A stretch of DNA of 64,000 nucleotides from Kalmusia sp. IMI 367209 (GCA_027946365.1 JAPEUQ010000013.1:186001-250000); one strand, 5' to 3'. Positions 23,092-34,847 are shown, counted from the stretch's first letter. Numbers and translations are program-made. Notes: a model not told the origin generated them from the letters alone.

Positions 23092-24127
23092 ATGCCTACA
23101 TTTCGCAACTTTCTTTACGCTCAATTTGTCTTCAACATCCCCAAACCTACCGCTTCCTTCGCATCGAAAGTTGTCATAGTTACAGGTGGCAATCGAGGCT
23201 TGGGAAAGGAAACAGTCAAACACATTGTCCGCCTGGGTGCTAGCAAAGTCATCATCGGATGTCGCAACGAGGCGCAAGGCAAAACTGCAAAGCGGGAAAT
23301 TGAGGTTGCTACTAAATGCAGTCCCGATACGACAGAAATTTGGGAACTCGATATAGAGTCGCCTACATCGATCAAAAGCTTCGTTCAGCGCGCCAACAGT
23401 TTGCCGCGATTGGACGTTCTGATAAACAATGCTGGTGTCAATGCTGGAAATTTCAAGGTCGTATACGACACTGAACGCACACTCGCTGTTAATAGTGTTG
23501 GCACTTTCTTACTTGGGTTGCAGCTCCTGCCTAAGCTGAGGGAAACAGCGGGAAAGTACCAGACAACGCCCCACATGACTACAGTTGCATCTGCTTTATA
23601 CGAGGCCGCCAAATATCCCGAGCAGCATGGAGATGATATTTTCAATTGGTACAAAGATGAGGCGCATGTGGACAAATTTAATCAGTGAATGTCAGCATGT
23701 TCTCAGTTCGAAACTTTCACTGACGACGCCATACAGGTACAACCTCTCCAAGCTATTACAATTGTACTTCATCATCAAGTTAGCCTCCGTCATCGATCCA
23801 CCAAACACCACCAACCCAAATCCAGTCGTGGTCAATGCCATGGATCCATGTTTCTGCAAATCGGAACTCGCGCGTGATCTTACAGGGATCCTCAAGTTTG
23901 CATTAAACATCTTTCAAAGCATCGCAGCTCGAACCGCCGAGGAGGGATCGCGTCTCATAGTCCAAGCTGCATCAGCAGGTCGGGAAACACATGGCCTTTA
24001 TATGCGTACTGGTGCCGTACAGGAATATGCTCCGGTAGCGAAGGATGATGAGAAGGCGACATATATCTGGGAGTTGCTTTGCAAGAAACTTGAGCAGCTT
24101 CAACCTGGTATCTTAAAAGAATTGTAA
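23092..24127 (+). CDS. Short-chain dehydrogenase/reductase (retinol dehydrogenase/WW-oxidoreductase-like SDR)
   Basis: NAD(P)-dependent oxidoreductase of unknown substrate. Two exons, 23092-23684 and 23737-24127, with a 52-nt intron (phase 2); 327 residues. The cofactor motif TGGNRGLG is at 31-38, NNAG follows, and the active-site Tyr199-x-x-Ser-Lys203 (YNLSK) is encoded immediately after the intron. The start MPTFRNFLYA at 23092 is favoured over an ATG 30 bp upstream because it matches the usual short leader of this subfamily. Shares its promoter region with the Zn2Cys6 regulator and may be its target. Subfamilies of this type often occur in fungal secondary-metabolite or detoxification groups. 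Confidence 0.87.
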
Positions 24128-26838
24128 TAAATGAATAATTTCAATGCCGGGGTTGCTCGGGCCATAAGGAATAGGTTGTCAGGGTCTTGACTTCATCTGA
24201 GGTAGAGTATGGCAGCAGAGTCTTAAAGTAATCCTCTATCATTTCTTCAACGCAACCTATAGTTCATTTCGAGGAGGTACGGGTCACTAGGAAATCAACC
24301 TAAGGTATCATACCATATGCACCTCACATCCAGTATGACCTGAATATGCAAGCGATGATATGTATTATTCGCCTTCGTCGAAAGACAAATGGCGTTCATA
24401 CTGCTAGGAAGTGCAGCTAAGGCCCTCAATAGAATTATTAATGTATTTTTATGAGCGCAATAGCTTCTACGAGATCGTTAAAATGATTCACGGCTGTCAA
24501 ATGAAAAAGATGCGCAACTCGTGGATCCAAAGAAAATGCTCACAGAGCGAGATCAGTGAAAGAACATTGAATTAACCAGTATTATATCTTAGAATAATCG
24601 AGAGATTATCAGGCTCAATTGAAGGACCAAGAAGTAGCAAGAAGTGTTGGATCTTCAACTTAGGATAAGCATATTTGAATTCATACAATTAATCGCACTA
24701 AAAGAGCAAATCAGGAAACAAGTGGTCACTAAGCTCCTACTATTCCAAAATATGGGAGACTGATATGCCGCAACAAAGAGTACTTAATTGGATGGCAAGC
24801 ATCATGGACGGCAAGAATGAAGTGTTCTGGGTGTACTGCAATTTGGCGAAACCAAGAGAGGTGAAGAGTTGCGTATGCTATCCAATTCATGCCTAGATGC
24901 TAAGAAGAGCAGGCATCCATTAAAGCAATGAACATTTCGTCTTTGGACAAGTTAAAAGATTTCTCGAATTCATCTCTTCTTTCTGCTGATCGATATCTAG
25001 GTCATATAGGCGATGTCCTAGTTGCTATGTGGAATTCTAAGAAACTGCTCCTTACTGTCTCTTTCACGACAACATAGGGCCTCCCGCCTCTTCGATGCCT
25101 CGTTTGATGAAATGTGTTATTGTCAATTTCCCTGACTTCGTCTATGAGAACTATGTGATCAGAGTAGGCTACTTAAGGCAATCGAGTCTCGTGTCAGATT
25201 GTTTGATTTCAATTCTTCTACCCAGTGCCCTAACTGCCTCAGCTATCTCACATTCTCTCATTGCTCCTTATGATCTTGATTGGTACCATTTCTTCGGTCC
25301 TAGATCAAAGTTCTTAGATTTTCATTGTGGATCAAGTGACCTCAGTAACCCAATATAGCCCTCAGACGTTTGACCTTGGTGTGTGTAAGAGCTGACCTGA
25401 ACATTCCTCTTATCTCTCACCTGCCGTAGTACAACTAATCATCCAAACACGCATCCAAGAACACAAGTCCTACGACCGTCTTCCCTCACCACAGTTCCTA
25501 CGTCTCGTCTCCCCCACTACTAAAAATGTTGCGCCTACCCACTACCACTCCTTCTCCAATCCTCTTCAACGTTAACAATCACACCCGCCATGGCACACAA
25601 ACCATAGCAAAATAACAAGAATGCAAAGATAAATTTCTACAAACAGTAAGAGTTAAGCTACTTCCGCGAAATAAAGTCTAACAAAAAGCCTTCTCACTTT
25701 TAGACACGGGCATACTTTCCAATTTCACCATAAATCATGACCAAGCGCAAGCGATCAAGTACTTTCCGTCGTCCTTAATGCCGAAATCGACATAGTTGAC
25801 TGAGAAGTACAGCGGGTGTTCCATCATTAAAGATCGACGGGCCGACTACAACCGAGCTCACGCTATTCATTGACGAATCGATGATGCTTTGCAACGAGCA
25901 CGTCACAGATAAGCTGTACGTATCTTGGTACAATCTTCATAATTCCTATTACAATAGATAGTACCTTCCACAGGTCAAGAAAGAAGCCAATAATGCTTCT
26001 GATCGATATGTACGTGTACTTCTAGGAAAGCTGTACGGCATCAAGAACATCCTGTCGATAGCCACTGAATTGCGTGAAGCACGTAGCTCAAAAGATGAAC
26101 ACCAAAATCACCAAAGACTTCTTTAAACGAGCAATAGAGGCTAGAATCAAAGCAGAAATGCCTAAAGTAGGCGCGGATCTCCTAGCCAATGGTTTCAAGT
26201 CCTAGGTTTCCCCCATTTCGGAATATCTGGGTATGCAGAGAGAACGTGCTCCACTGTCGCACTGCCACGCCAATCGATAAAACTCAACTTTGTCACGACT
26301 GCACTCCCGAACACTTGCTCTACACAAGTATGCTCGAGAAATTAAGAAATGCTGAAACAATTTGGATCAGTGTCAGCACTCTCAATGCTCAGGCGCAAAC
26401 CGATACTACGTTCACATTTTGGGGGTAAGCCGGGGGCGGAACGGTGTGGCAAGCCTAAGGGTTTTGCAGGTCATCCATCGAAACAAAAACTGCCCTAGTT
26501 ATGATCCAAAGCGGGACACTGGCACGAGAAGCACTGCGAAGGAGGTTGAAAAGACTTGACTGGGAGTGTATGGGTTGCTCGACCATCCGGGTGGCGTAGA
26601 TTGAGCTACAAAAAGGGATGAGATAAGGACAAATGCATGTGCTGTCCTGCGACGCTGGAATTACGCATCTGGCGGGTGGAAGACTTGCTGAGATTAAGGG
26701 CTTTCATCGAGGGTTCATAAACAGGTCAATTCGCGGTTCGTTAGCATTATGGACTCAAAAGGACCGTGCCTCCAAATCCAGAGGCTCGAATAGGGATCAG
26801 TCTGATTAAGTGTGTTACTCGACAGGAGAAGTAATAAC
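24128..26838. other. Gene-poor block with broken coding remnants
   Basis: About 2.7 kb, locally AT-rich, with no intact gene. Some stretches look coding but are interrupted: about 25820-25920 reads SLKIDGPTTTELTLFIDES; about 25976-26125 reads KKEANNASDRYVRVLLGKLY and then runs to a stop; about 26095-26205 gives a 36-codon frame MNTKITKDFFKRAIEARIKA with a stop; about 26189-26428 gives a frame with a Cys-rich piece (CRENVLHC, CHDC). Possible splice sites exist between them (for example GTACGT near 25916), but I could not build an open model and recognise no family. Best described as a decayed or unrecognised gene plus spacer. Confidence 0.4.
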
Positions 26839-28646
26839 CTATTTCTTGCCCCTTCCTCTCGCATTAAATGTTTTCAGCGGATCAATCTTCCCATTCCTTC
26901 CTCTCACAACTTTCTTTCCCTTCCCTTTGACAAACCTTCTCGTCTTCGGCTTGTCCAGACTCACAAAGCCAATATCCTGAGGCTTCCTACCGCCGGGTAA
27001 TAGATAGTCAGGTACTAGGTAGAGATCAGTACGGCTAAGATGCAAAATTGTGTAATGGACTAACCGTGCTTGAGATGAGGCTGAATGCGGGCTGGGTGAT
27101 TCAGCGTCTGATCATGTCTTAGGTGCGCGAGCTCGTCAGGATGCTCTTCAAAATATCTGCTCAATTTTTGACTTTTCGATAATTCCATCCTGATTTCTTT
27201 GATTCGTGCTTCACGAATGGCGATACGCGTCACTGCCCTCAATGCATCAGCAAACCGATAGCGGAAAGGCTCCAGCCTCTTCATATCAAATGTCCAGTCC
27301 TCGATCTTCTGTCCCTCCTTCTGATGCTTTTGAATCTTTTTGAGGACCTCCTCATCCTTCTCAGCGCCAGCGAACGAAGTCGGTTTATGCCGACGAAATC
27401 GGTCCTTGGGTATCATAAAGGTAATGGCTGTACCTGACTTCCCAGCGCGAGCAGTCCGACCTATCCTGTGCATGTAACTTTTATACGTCGATGGCATATC
27501 GAAGTTGACTACGCAAGACACGTCGCGGAAGTCAACTCCTCGTGATACACCAGAGTCCGCTTTCTCATCTCCTGTCTTCGCCTTCTTTCTCAGTGGCTCG
27601 TCGTCCTTCATAGAACCCACTATTTCTGTCGTGTCAGATGTGATGAGAATGTTGTAGATGTTTTTGTTGAATTCCTCGACAATATGGAGACGGGAGGCAA
27701 GAGGTAGTTCGGAATTTAGCACACAGCTTTTGATGCCAAATTGCTCTAAGAATAATTTGACGCGGTAACTTCGGTCAACATCTCCCACGAAGACAATCGA
27801 CTTGCCTTTTATCAGATTGAGTTTGAACATCGCATATATGAGCAAAAACTTTTCGTCCTCGGCGCAAGGTAGTACGTATTGTTTTACGAGCTGTGCGTCT
27901 TTCTCCAGGTCATCGAGCTTTAGAATAACCGGGTCGCGACAAAAGAGTCCTTGTACGGCTTCAAGGTCTGTGCTAAGTGTGGCGCTCATCAAAAATATCT
28001 GTGCCCCGCCTTTGGGTATGTTCTGTGAGATATAGTCGAGGTCTTCTTTGAAACCGTAGCCGAGCACCAAGTCGCCTTCGTCCACGACCAAATGGGCCAG
28101 CCTAGTCAAAGACAAGGCGCCATTGTTCATGTTCGCAGCGGCTCGCGCAGGTGTAGCCACTACAATGTCGGGTAGCTCAGCCAGCTTGGCCCGTTGCACT
28201 ACCTCGCTCTCTTTCCCAGCCAAGTTAACAATTTTTACATCTTGTCCACAATACGTCGTGAGTGACTTGGCTACTTTCCACACTTGTAGAGCGAGTTCTT
28301 TCGAAGGAGTGAGTATGAGAGACGAGGTGTCGCGCTTGTTCTGGCGTCGCAGAGTACGATCGAGAATGGGTAACAGATATGCGGCCGTCTTTCCCGTCCC
28401 CGTACCACTCCGCGCTAATATGTCCTTGCCTTCGAGAGCTAAAGGAATCGCTTTTTCTTGAACAATTGTCGGGGAAGACCATCGCTGTTCGCGTACAGCT
28501 CGTAAGAGTCGGGCGTCCAGGCCAAAGGAGGAGAATGTAGTCGCTTCGGTCTGGAGTTCCTCGGCAGGCTTCTTCGGCTCAGTAGATGGGGAAGATGGCT
28601 CGGGAGCCTCAGGTACGTCGTTCTCGTTCAATTTGCGTTTCGGCAT
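26839..28646 (-). CDS. dbp9: ATP-dependent RNA helicase DBP9 (DDX56-like), 60S ribosome biogenesis
   Basis: Nucleolar DEAD-box helicase for large-subunit pre-rRNA processing. Two exons, 28646-27065 and 27014-26839, 50-nt intron, 585 residues. Motifs in order: Q-motif region FSSFGLDARLLRAV, motif I SGTGTGKT, TPSKELA (Ia), VATPAR (Ib), VVDEGD (II), MSATL (III), RGVDF and the C-terminal HRIGRTARAG (VI). The sequence after motif II (LVLGYGFKEDL) and the insertion between motifs IV and V are characteristic of DBP9. The basic C-terminal tail (FVKGKGKKVVRGRNGK) is in the last exon. Motif II is DEGD in place of DEAD. The start MPKRKLNEND at 28646 is chosen over an ATG 33 bp upstream on family grounds. 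Confidence 0.93.
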
Positions 28647-29719
28647 TGTAGGCGTGTTCGTGCAAAGGCTTGCTCTCACCCGCGAACTTTTTTATTGAAG
28701 TTGCAAAGACTGCCTTTGCCGTTACGGGCTAGCGTGCCCCGCCCCGGAAGATCATCGGACCGATGCTAGATCCTCATAGAATGGATGACATCAAACCTTG
28801 ATATTTCCTAATAAAACAGCACTATATTTTCTTTCCCGCCATCTCTTGTTGCGTACGAGGTATCTCAATGCGACTGTGGTGCACGTCGTTGTTTCAGTTT
28901 ACTCCGCCATGATCTGTGAGAAGCCGAGCTCGTTAATTGACTATGCTACGAATTCGCGAATTCATCGCTCTTCACTGTTCCCATATCGATGCCATTGTTC
29001 GACTGATTCGCGATGGTAGTGCATATATTGTCGATGATTATCGACTATTGCAACGATGTCATTTCTCTTTTTGGGGGCCAGCGAAATATCACTGTGAAGG
29101 GAATATGCGCCCATTTCGCGCCTACGAAGACCTCCCTGTCTCCGCTGCGGCGAATTGCTATATAACGCACGATATACATCCGAATTGACTTTCCCCTATG
29201 GGGCAATGTAATCGCCAGTCTCAAAATAGATTAAAGAGCGAGCAATGGGAAAGGCATGCGCAACGTGGTATTTCGTTCCGAGACCGTCAGTAGCAAGCAC
29301 GTACCGTCACGACTTGTCTCACTTGCAAATAAGGACTACAATAAAAGCCACTTAGCTTAGTACTACGTGTTACTCGGGATCATGTCTCGCCCAGGAGCTT
29401 TGCTGCCTCTAAAGTTGTCACATTGTCTAATTGAGAAGTCATACTAGATGACGCTATTTCTAGTCGTGCAGAAAATAGCTCCATCCACTGAGCTCCAGAG
29501 GTAGCAATTCCAGACCAGGCCAGAACGAGAGCGCTAGGATGGACTGACTTATCATTGCACTGGTTGACCCTGAATGTCTTTTTTAATTCTTCACCAATGC
29601 GATCTGGATTACGATTACCTGCACCATAGGCATTAAATCTTCAACACTACGCACGGGATATGTAGATAACTATTGCGAATAAAAACCTTATATACCATCA
29701 AGCTATTATAGTCGTAAAC
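28647..29719. other. Intergenic, no gene recognised
   Basis: About 1.1 kb between divergent genes. Short frames only, none similar to a known family. Should contain the DBP9 promoter. Confidence 0.5.
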
Positions 29720-30797
29720 ATGTCCACAATAACGAAATCTAAACGATCACATCTGTTGAGCCATTTCCAGTGCAATTTACTCTATCTCAATGTTAAAGGA
29801 GCGTATCATCTCGCCAAAGGCATTGTTAACAGTCCGAAAGGCGATGTGAAGGAATGATGGTCTTTCATACAATGTTACTTTCACTGTCCTTGCACAACGT
29901 GTGAGTAACCCTACAGACTATATAATGCATTGAATTCAATTCTCCCATGGAACCAAAATCCCAACACAGCTCCAACAAGCACTTATCATGCTCGATCTGA
30001 GAATACATTACTTGTGTCAGTATGTTGGAGTATCGTTAGATGAACCAGTCATTCCGATTCCAACTGGCGAGGAGGAGCATGCTGAAATCGCCAGGTCATA
30101 TGGAAAGATGATTGAACAATTCGAGCAGGCTATCCAGGGTTCCCACAAGTCTCTCGATCAATTTGAAGACGATTATCGTAGGCAGGGTCTACGTTACCAC
30201 AAGACTCGCATGGCAGCGCGCTGCTCACCTCGGCTGGATGCCGCTACCTTACGGAATCTAAAGACAGTCTTCACCGACTTCAACACCTGGATCAAGCCCA
30301 TCCTTGAGGCCCGAGAGTTGCTCAAGAAGGCATTGGAGGAATGTAGGCCCAATGGTTCACCAGAGGCTTTGCTTGAGCGTGCTACAAATATCGAGCAAAT
30401 TATGCTTGAGTTTGACAAGCATTACTCGCCTGATCAACCCACTAGTCTTGGCGAAGATCACGCTCAACTCCTACGGGATGTGGATTTGCTGGATACAGAA
30501 AACACTCGCATGTCTGAAGAGGGTGAGATCGGTGCAAATTGGTGGTGGCCCTTGTCTCTGTTCGCAACGTTTCAGCCCCAGGGTACGGAATGGCAGATGT
30601 TTCGCCAATGGGTCTACACCTTCCCTGAGACGAAGCGCTGTGTCCAAGACAACGGTATGCCTTTTGATCGCCTCGCGAGTGACATGCTCTACAAGTACCC
30701 GGAGCATTACGATGGTCTTGAGCCGTTTCTTAGCTCAGATTCTAGTAACTATGAGTCTTCGCTGAGTGGTAGTTTCGAGACTAATCCCTTCTCCTAG
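29720..30797 (+). CDS. Helical protein, possibly HeLo-like domain; function unknown
   Basis: The solid part is one open frame from ATG 29988 to 30797 (269 residues), rich in helix-forming residues and with a Ser-rich C-terminus. That frame stays open upstream to an acceptor (CACAG at 29969), and a short frame with ATG at 29720 ends at a GT donor at 29846, phase 0. Joining 29720-29845 to 29970-30797 gives 317 residues and an N-terminus reading LNVKGAYHLAKGI, then LQQALIMLDLRIHYL and VGVSLDE. This spacing of helices resembles fungal HeLo/prion-inhibition N-termini (about 100-200 residues). The resemblance is by eye. The first exon and its GTGAAG donor are the weakest points. No transmembrane or catalytic motif seen. 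Confidence 0.45.
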
Positions 30798-31509
30798 TAT
30801 TACGCCACGCACACGAATCTAAAGAATATTCCGTTTAGTCCGTGCTTAGGATAGACATCACTGATTCAAGTGAGTTTTCCTTCTTCTTTGTACTTCCATG
30901 CAATCGCTATGCACAATGCTATTGCATGTGCTACGATAGCCTGAAACATTGCTAGCATAATATCAAATCAACTTTGTTGCAAAAAGAAAAGAGTACTCTT
31001 ATGTACATATTGCATCTTCTTGAGATCACCCATGGCACATTGTAATCCTCTTTACTGACAGGTCAGACCCCTTTCATTTCACTCAATGTTTTAGGGATTC
31101 GAGGATCGCAGGTTCACTCCTGGAGTCCTATGGTCTATCAGAGGCCCTTTTTCTGTACATGTATTTGGTGTGATATTATAAGCACAACATGAATGACCCG
31201 TTCCAAGGCTTGTCACCGTTCACGTTGAATACAAAAGTATTGAGTGGCAAATGCTTGACGAAAATAAGAGAAAATAGTTCCCACCAAAAGTCCAGTGACT
31301 TTTGAGTATAAATAGTAGGTTAGCGTCGAAGTATGTGCCTGCTCCTGAGCGTAAAGAGTTAGGCAGGAATGTATCATCTCATGTTATGACTGTATAACGT
31401 CTTTTCCGAAGTATATTTGTTGTGGTTTCGAGCATGAAAACATAATCAATATGGCATTTAATCAACCTATCTGTTGCATAAACAGATATGCAGACATACA
31501 CGCTGTACT
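30798..31509. other. Intergenic, no gene recognised
   Basis: About 710 bp between convergent genes, AT-rich. A tRNA B-box-like string occurs near 31111 but no cloverleaf could be drawn. Confidence 0.5.
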
Positions 31510-31902
31510 CTACCACTCCAATTTCAGTGCCGTCCAAGTCTCCCCCTTCTCCACCATATACGTCTCCACCACATTCCCACTTCCCAGGTCGCCACCGTAG
31601 AAATGTGCGAATACACCCCTCCCTACCTCTTCCCACTTGATCTCCGCTTTTCCCGCCTTTACTTCCCCGTCACCATCTGTGCCCTTCGCCAGCGTTTCGT
31701 ATTTTATTTTCAGCAGCCAGAGCTCGGTGTAAGAGTTGAACCACTTGTCTGCGGTACCGGGCACTTGTTCCGAGGTGGAGAGATGGATGTAGCCATCCGT
31801 GCGGTCGAGGTCTGAGAGGGGGAGTCGGAATGGAAGCGGGGATGGTGGGGCAGAGGGAAGTATTTTGTAAAGGTATGTTGGGAGAGGTGACGGGGCTGCC
31901 AT
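31510..31902 (-). CDS. DUF952 domain protein
   Basis: Single exon, 130 residues, typical for the family, which is found in bacteria and fungi. Visible features: YLYKILP at the start, GYIHLSTSEQVPGTADKWF in the middle (the conserved HLST...T...F block) and ETWTALKLEW at the end. DUF952 has been grouped with ADP-ribosyltransferase-like folds in family databases, which I recall and did not check; the biochemical role is unknown. The start at 31902 is the only sensible ATG. Divergent from the MscL gene, 270 bp apart. Confidence 0.8.
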   Translation of the reverse strand: MAAPSPLPTYLYKILPSAPPSPLPFRLPLSDLDRTDGYIHLSTSEQVPGTADKWFNSYTELWLLKIKYETLAKGTDGDGEVKAGKAEIKWEEVGRGVFAHFYGGDLGSGNVVETYMVEKGETWTALKLEW

Positions 31903-32172
31903 GGTGGAGAGATATCGGGGGCTTAAATGAAGATGAAATAAGTTCCAGGCGGTTTATTGCTTCCTGGATGAGAGGTAATTTGAATGAATTTCCAATTAAT
32001 TTCCGAAGCTTCATATGTTTCTGTATGCAGGGCAAACATTAGCGCGGTGAATATGATTGGTCGGACGGCAGATGACGTCTTCCGCGTTCACATCGAAGCC
32101 TGGAATCGCGTCCATCTAGATACTAGCCTACCAAAACACCACCGCCTCTCTAACACTTCGTAGACTTGCAGA

Positions 32173-32769
32173 ATGCCCCGGCTAGACGAAAACACACAGC
32201 AGTACCTCCAAGATGCCGAGCAAGGCGTGCGCAGCAGGACTTTCCATGCGTGGGATAGCTTCACCAACTTCGAGCTGCGCGACAACGTGCTCGAAGTCGC
32301 TGTCGGCCTGATGTAAACACCCTTCTCCCTTCTCAACACATAAGATGCTAAAGGAACTGCTAGCCTCGCCGCATCATTCACGGCCTGCGCAAACTCCCTC
32401 GTCACCGATATCATTCTCCCGCTCATCTCCCTCCTGCCCTTCCTGGCGCGCAACCTCGACGAGAAATTCGCGACGCTAAAGCATGGACCCAACTACAACA
32501 CTACCATTGCAAACGGGTATAATACTAAAGATCAGGCGCTTTCGGATGGCGCTGTGGTGTTCGCCTACGGCGCGTTCTTTGACAAGGTTGTGAGGTTCTT
32601 GTTGATTGCATTCAGCCTGTGGGCCATTGCGAGTCTGTATAGTAGGGGCAGTGGAGATAATATCGTGAAGAAGCAGGTGAAGTGTAAGTATTGTAGGAAG
32701 TATATTAGTGAGAAGGCGAAGAGGTGTGTTAATTGTACGAGCTGGACGGATGGGAGGGAGGATAAATAA
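32173..32769 (+). CDS. Large-conductance mechanosensitive channel, MscL family
   Basis: Bacterial-type MscL opens a wide pore under membrane tension and relieves osmotic downshock; the fungal copy's membrane is unknown. Two exons, 32173-32312 and 32364-32769, 51-nt intron, 181 residues. TM1 with its amphipathic N-terminal helix: RDNVLEVAVGLILAASF then ANSLVTDIILPLISLL. TM2: AVVFAYGAFFDKVVRFLLIA. The C-terminus carries two CxxC knuckles (CKYCRKYISEKAKRCVNC), a zinc-ribbon tail also seen in many bacterial MscL proteins. The intron falls inside TM1 and shows the gene is a resident nuclear gene. Ancient transfer from bacteria is the likely origin of fungal MscL. Confidence 0.9.
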
Positions 32770-33098
32770 CAGAGCAAGCGGGGTGGATGGAGGAATAATG
32801 GAAACGGTGTGTATATTGTGTGAGGAAGGCCAGTATGTAATTATTCAAAGAAAAGGAGCGGGTACCCTTATACTAGGAGCAATAAGATGTAAATGATTGT
32901 ATTGAGGTCAGGTGATACATAAACGCCCAAAAGCAAACCCCGGGGTATAAACAAAATATCTAAATAATAATGAAATATCTACAAAAGAGTGCCCTTACAC
33001 TGTACCATCCCGGAATCTACAGCTTGGCAGACATCTGATCATACCATTAATAGAATACAACCGGAAAAAAACAGTCCTTTCTCACATGATTGACATGT
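32770..33098. other. Intergenic, no gene recognised
   Basis: About 330 bp between the convergent MscL and small gene 3' ends; AT-rich, presumably 3' UTRs. Confidence 0.5.
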
Positions 33099-33426
33099 CT
33101 AGGACTGTTGCTGCGAGTTGGACCCCTCGGGCAGAGCGGAACTATCCTGATAGGCACTCACAGGGATACCGGAGCCCTCGCCACACCTAGCCTTTATTGA
33201 CTCTGCCGTTTCTGTCAAGCGATCTTCGAAGCCGCGAGCCTGCTCGGCGGTTGTTCTACGGGGAATATTCGAGTCGAGATGAGCGACTTCGATTAGAGTT
33301 TTGGTCAGCTTATCTCGGAAGAGATGAAGAGAATATGCACGTACTGCCCTCCCCGGCATATATTCCGACCTCCGCTGTGTTTTGCGTGTTTTGCATATTT
33401 TGCGTGTCTTGCGTGGCTGAGCTCAT
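33099..33426 (-). CDS. Small hydrophilic protein of unknown function, two exons
   Basis: ATG at 33426; exons 33426-33345 and 33286-33099 with a 58-nt intron (GTACGT donor, GCTGAC branch, GAAG acceptor), phase 1, giving 89 residues. Exon 1 encodes a Gln/Asn/Thr-rich segment from a short ACGCAAAAC-type tandem repeat (DTQNMQNTQNTAE). Exon 2 continues IAHLDSNIPRRTTAEQARGF and an acidic/basic helix, ending in a Gln-rich tail (SNSQQQS). The splice closes the frame exactly, the main argument that it is real. No family recognised; not secreted, no membrane segment. Could be a lineage-specific gene. Confidence 0.45.
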
Positions 33427-34847
33427 TGTTGCAGCTGGGTTGATGAATGAGGTCGTTGTTCGTGAAGACTGAGTATATTTGAAAACTGTGTTACTTTTGT
33501 GATACGGCTAGAAGCCTTGATCGCTATATCGAGAGGAGTGTATGATGAAGAAGGTCCTGAACGCAGTCGAAGACGTTTTATATAGTTGAGTATGACTCGC
33601 ACTTTCAAGTGTCGATGTTGCATTGTTGTTCACTTCTACGAGGTATGGCCATGGAGCGCTATTGAATTGTATCTTTAATTATGCAGGTGTGACTTCGAAG
33701 TGATCCGAAGCATGGAAGCAGGAAAATCTTGCTCATTGCTACATCTGTAGAGCTTTAAAGTGCGTGGACATTAATCCCGACCAGGTGTAAGTGGCTGGTA
33801 TAGTTTAAAGGCAAAGAGGGAGGACTCATACTTACCTCCGTTCCACAGGCTTTCAGTCATTCTATGGGTACATCAATGGACACATGTGGTTTGAAGAGTA
33901 GCTTCAGAGGGTATTCGATGCTGCAGAGCATCGAAACATATTTTGGTCTGATTGGCCATGCTGATGGGATGCTGGTCGTCAGGGGGGTTATTCACGCTGT
34001 GGTATGAATACTTTGGCGATGAGCAAAGCTGGTGATTGGGCGACGAAGCGCACTCTAACTTGGTACAGCTCTGCATAGAGATGCGAACTGCATGGCAAGC
34101 GTCCTCTGAACATTGCTCACTGGAAGAGGCGCAGTGTCAGGGACGCTTGAGCACTCTTATTGATGAGTGACTAATGCGAACCCCCCGAAGAGACTCGGAG
34201 AAGCCTTAGACAGTGCAGGCTATGGCAAGCCTCGGCTCTAGGTGAGCTCTGACGGTTGTCACCGCTATATCTATACGACTCCCATGACAAACGAACTGCG
34301 CCGCCGCCGTCTGCCTTGGTGGGTGGTGGGTGAAAGGGGTAGTCGCTGGCGATGACAACAGTCAGTGGAAGGCAGGCGTGGCTGTGTCGCACCTGCCGAG
34401 ACTCTCAGCTGCTCATTCGCGGATCGCGATCTCATTGGCTAAGGCTCTGGAAGGCCGCGCATCCACGATGCGGGCCACCACTCCCTCACCGTGATCGTTA
34501 CAGGTCACACAGGAGTCATATAAGAAGCAGCCATTTGAACATTAGGTAGCGATATGCTCAAGACTCATGATGAATCCTAATTTGACTTGATTGACGGCGC
34601 AAACACCCTGCCGGGTCCTGTGCGCCGAGCGAACCCCACAGATTAGCCACACTGCACTGAACTGCGCCACCCGTTTAGGCAGCCACGAAAGCGGTTGACG
34701 ACGCTTAAGGCAGTCGCAATGTAGCAGCTCTCCATATCTACTGTCACCTACGACGTCTGACATTTCTTGACTGACGCTTCTTCATGTCTGTTTTCGCCCC
34801 CAACGCATAAGGATCGTTGTTGCGCGATTGAGATCAAAACATCGAGC
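33427..34847. other. Intergenic, no gene recognised
   Basis: About 1.4 kb between divergent genes, the small gene (-) and the HeLo-kinase-protease gene (+). Only short frames on both strands; the right part should be the promoter of the large gene. Confidence 0.5.

Noticed and set aside
31095..31130. tRNA-like T-arm string (GCAGGTTCACTCCTGG)
   Set aside because: Only four of five T-stem pairs form, the T-loop lacks the usual TTCGA, and no A box or acceptor stem can be placed upstream.
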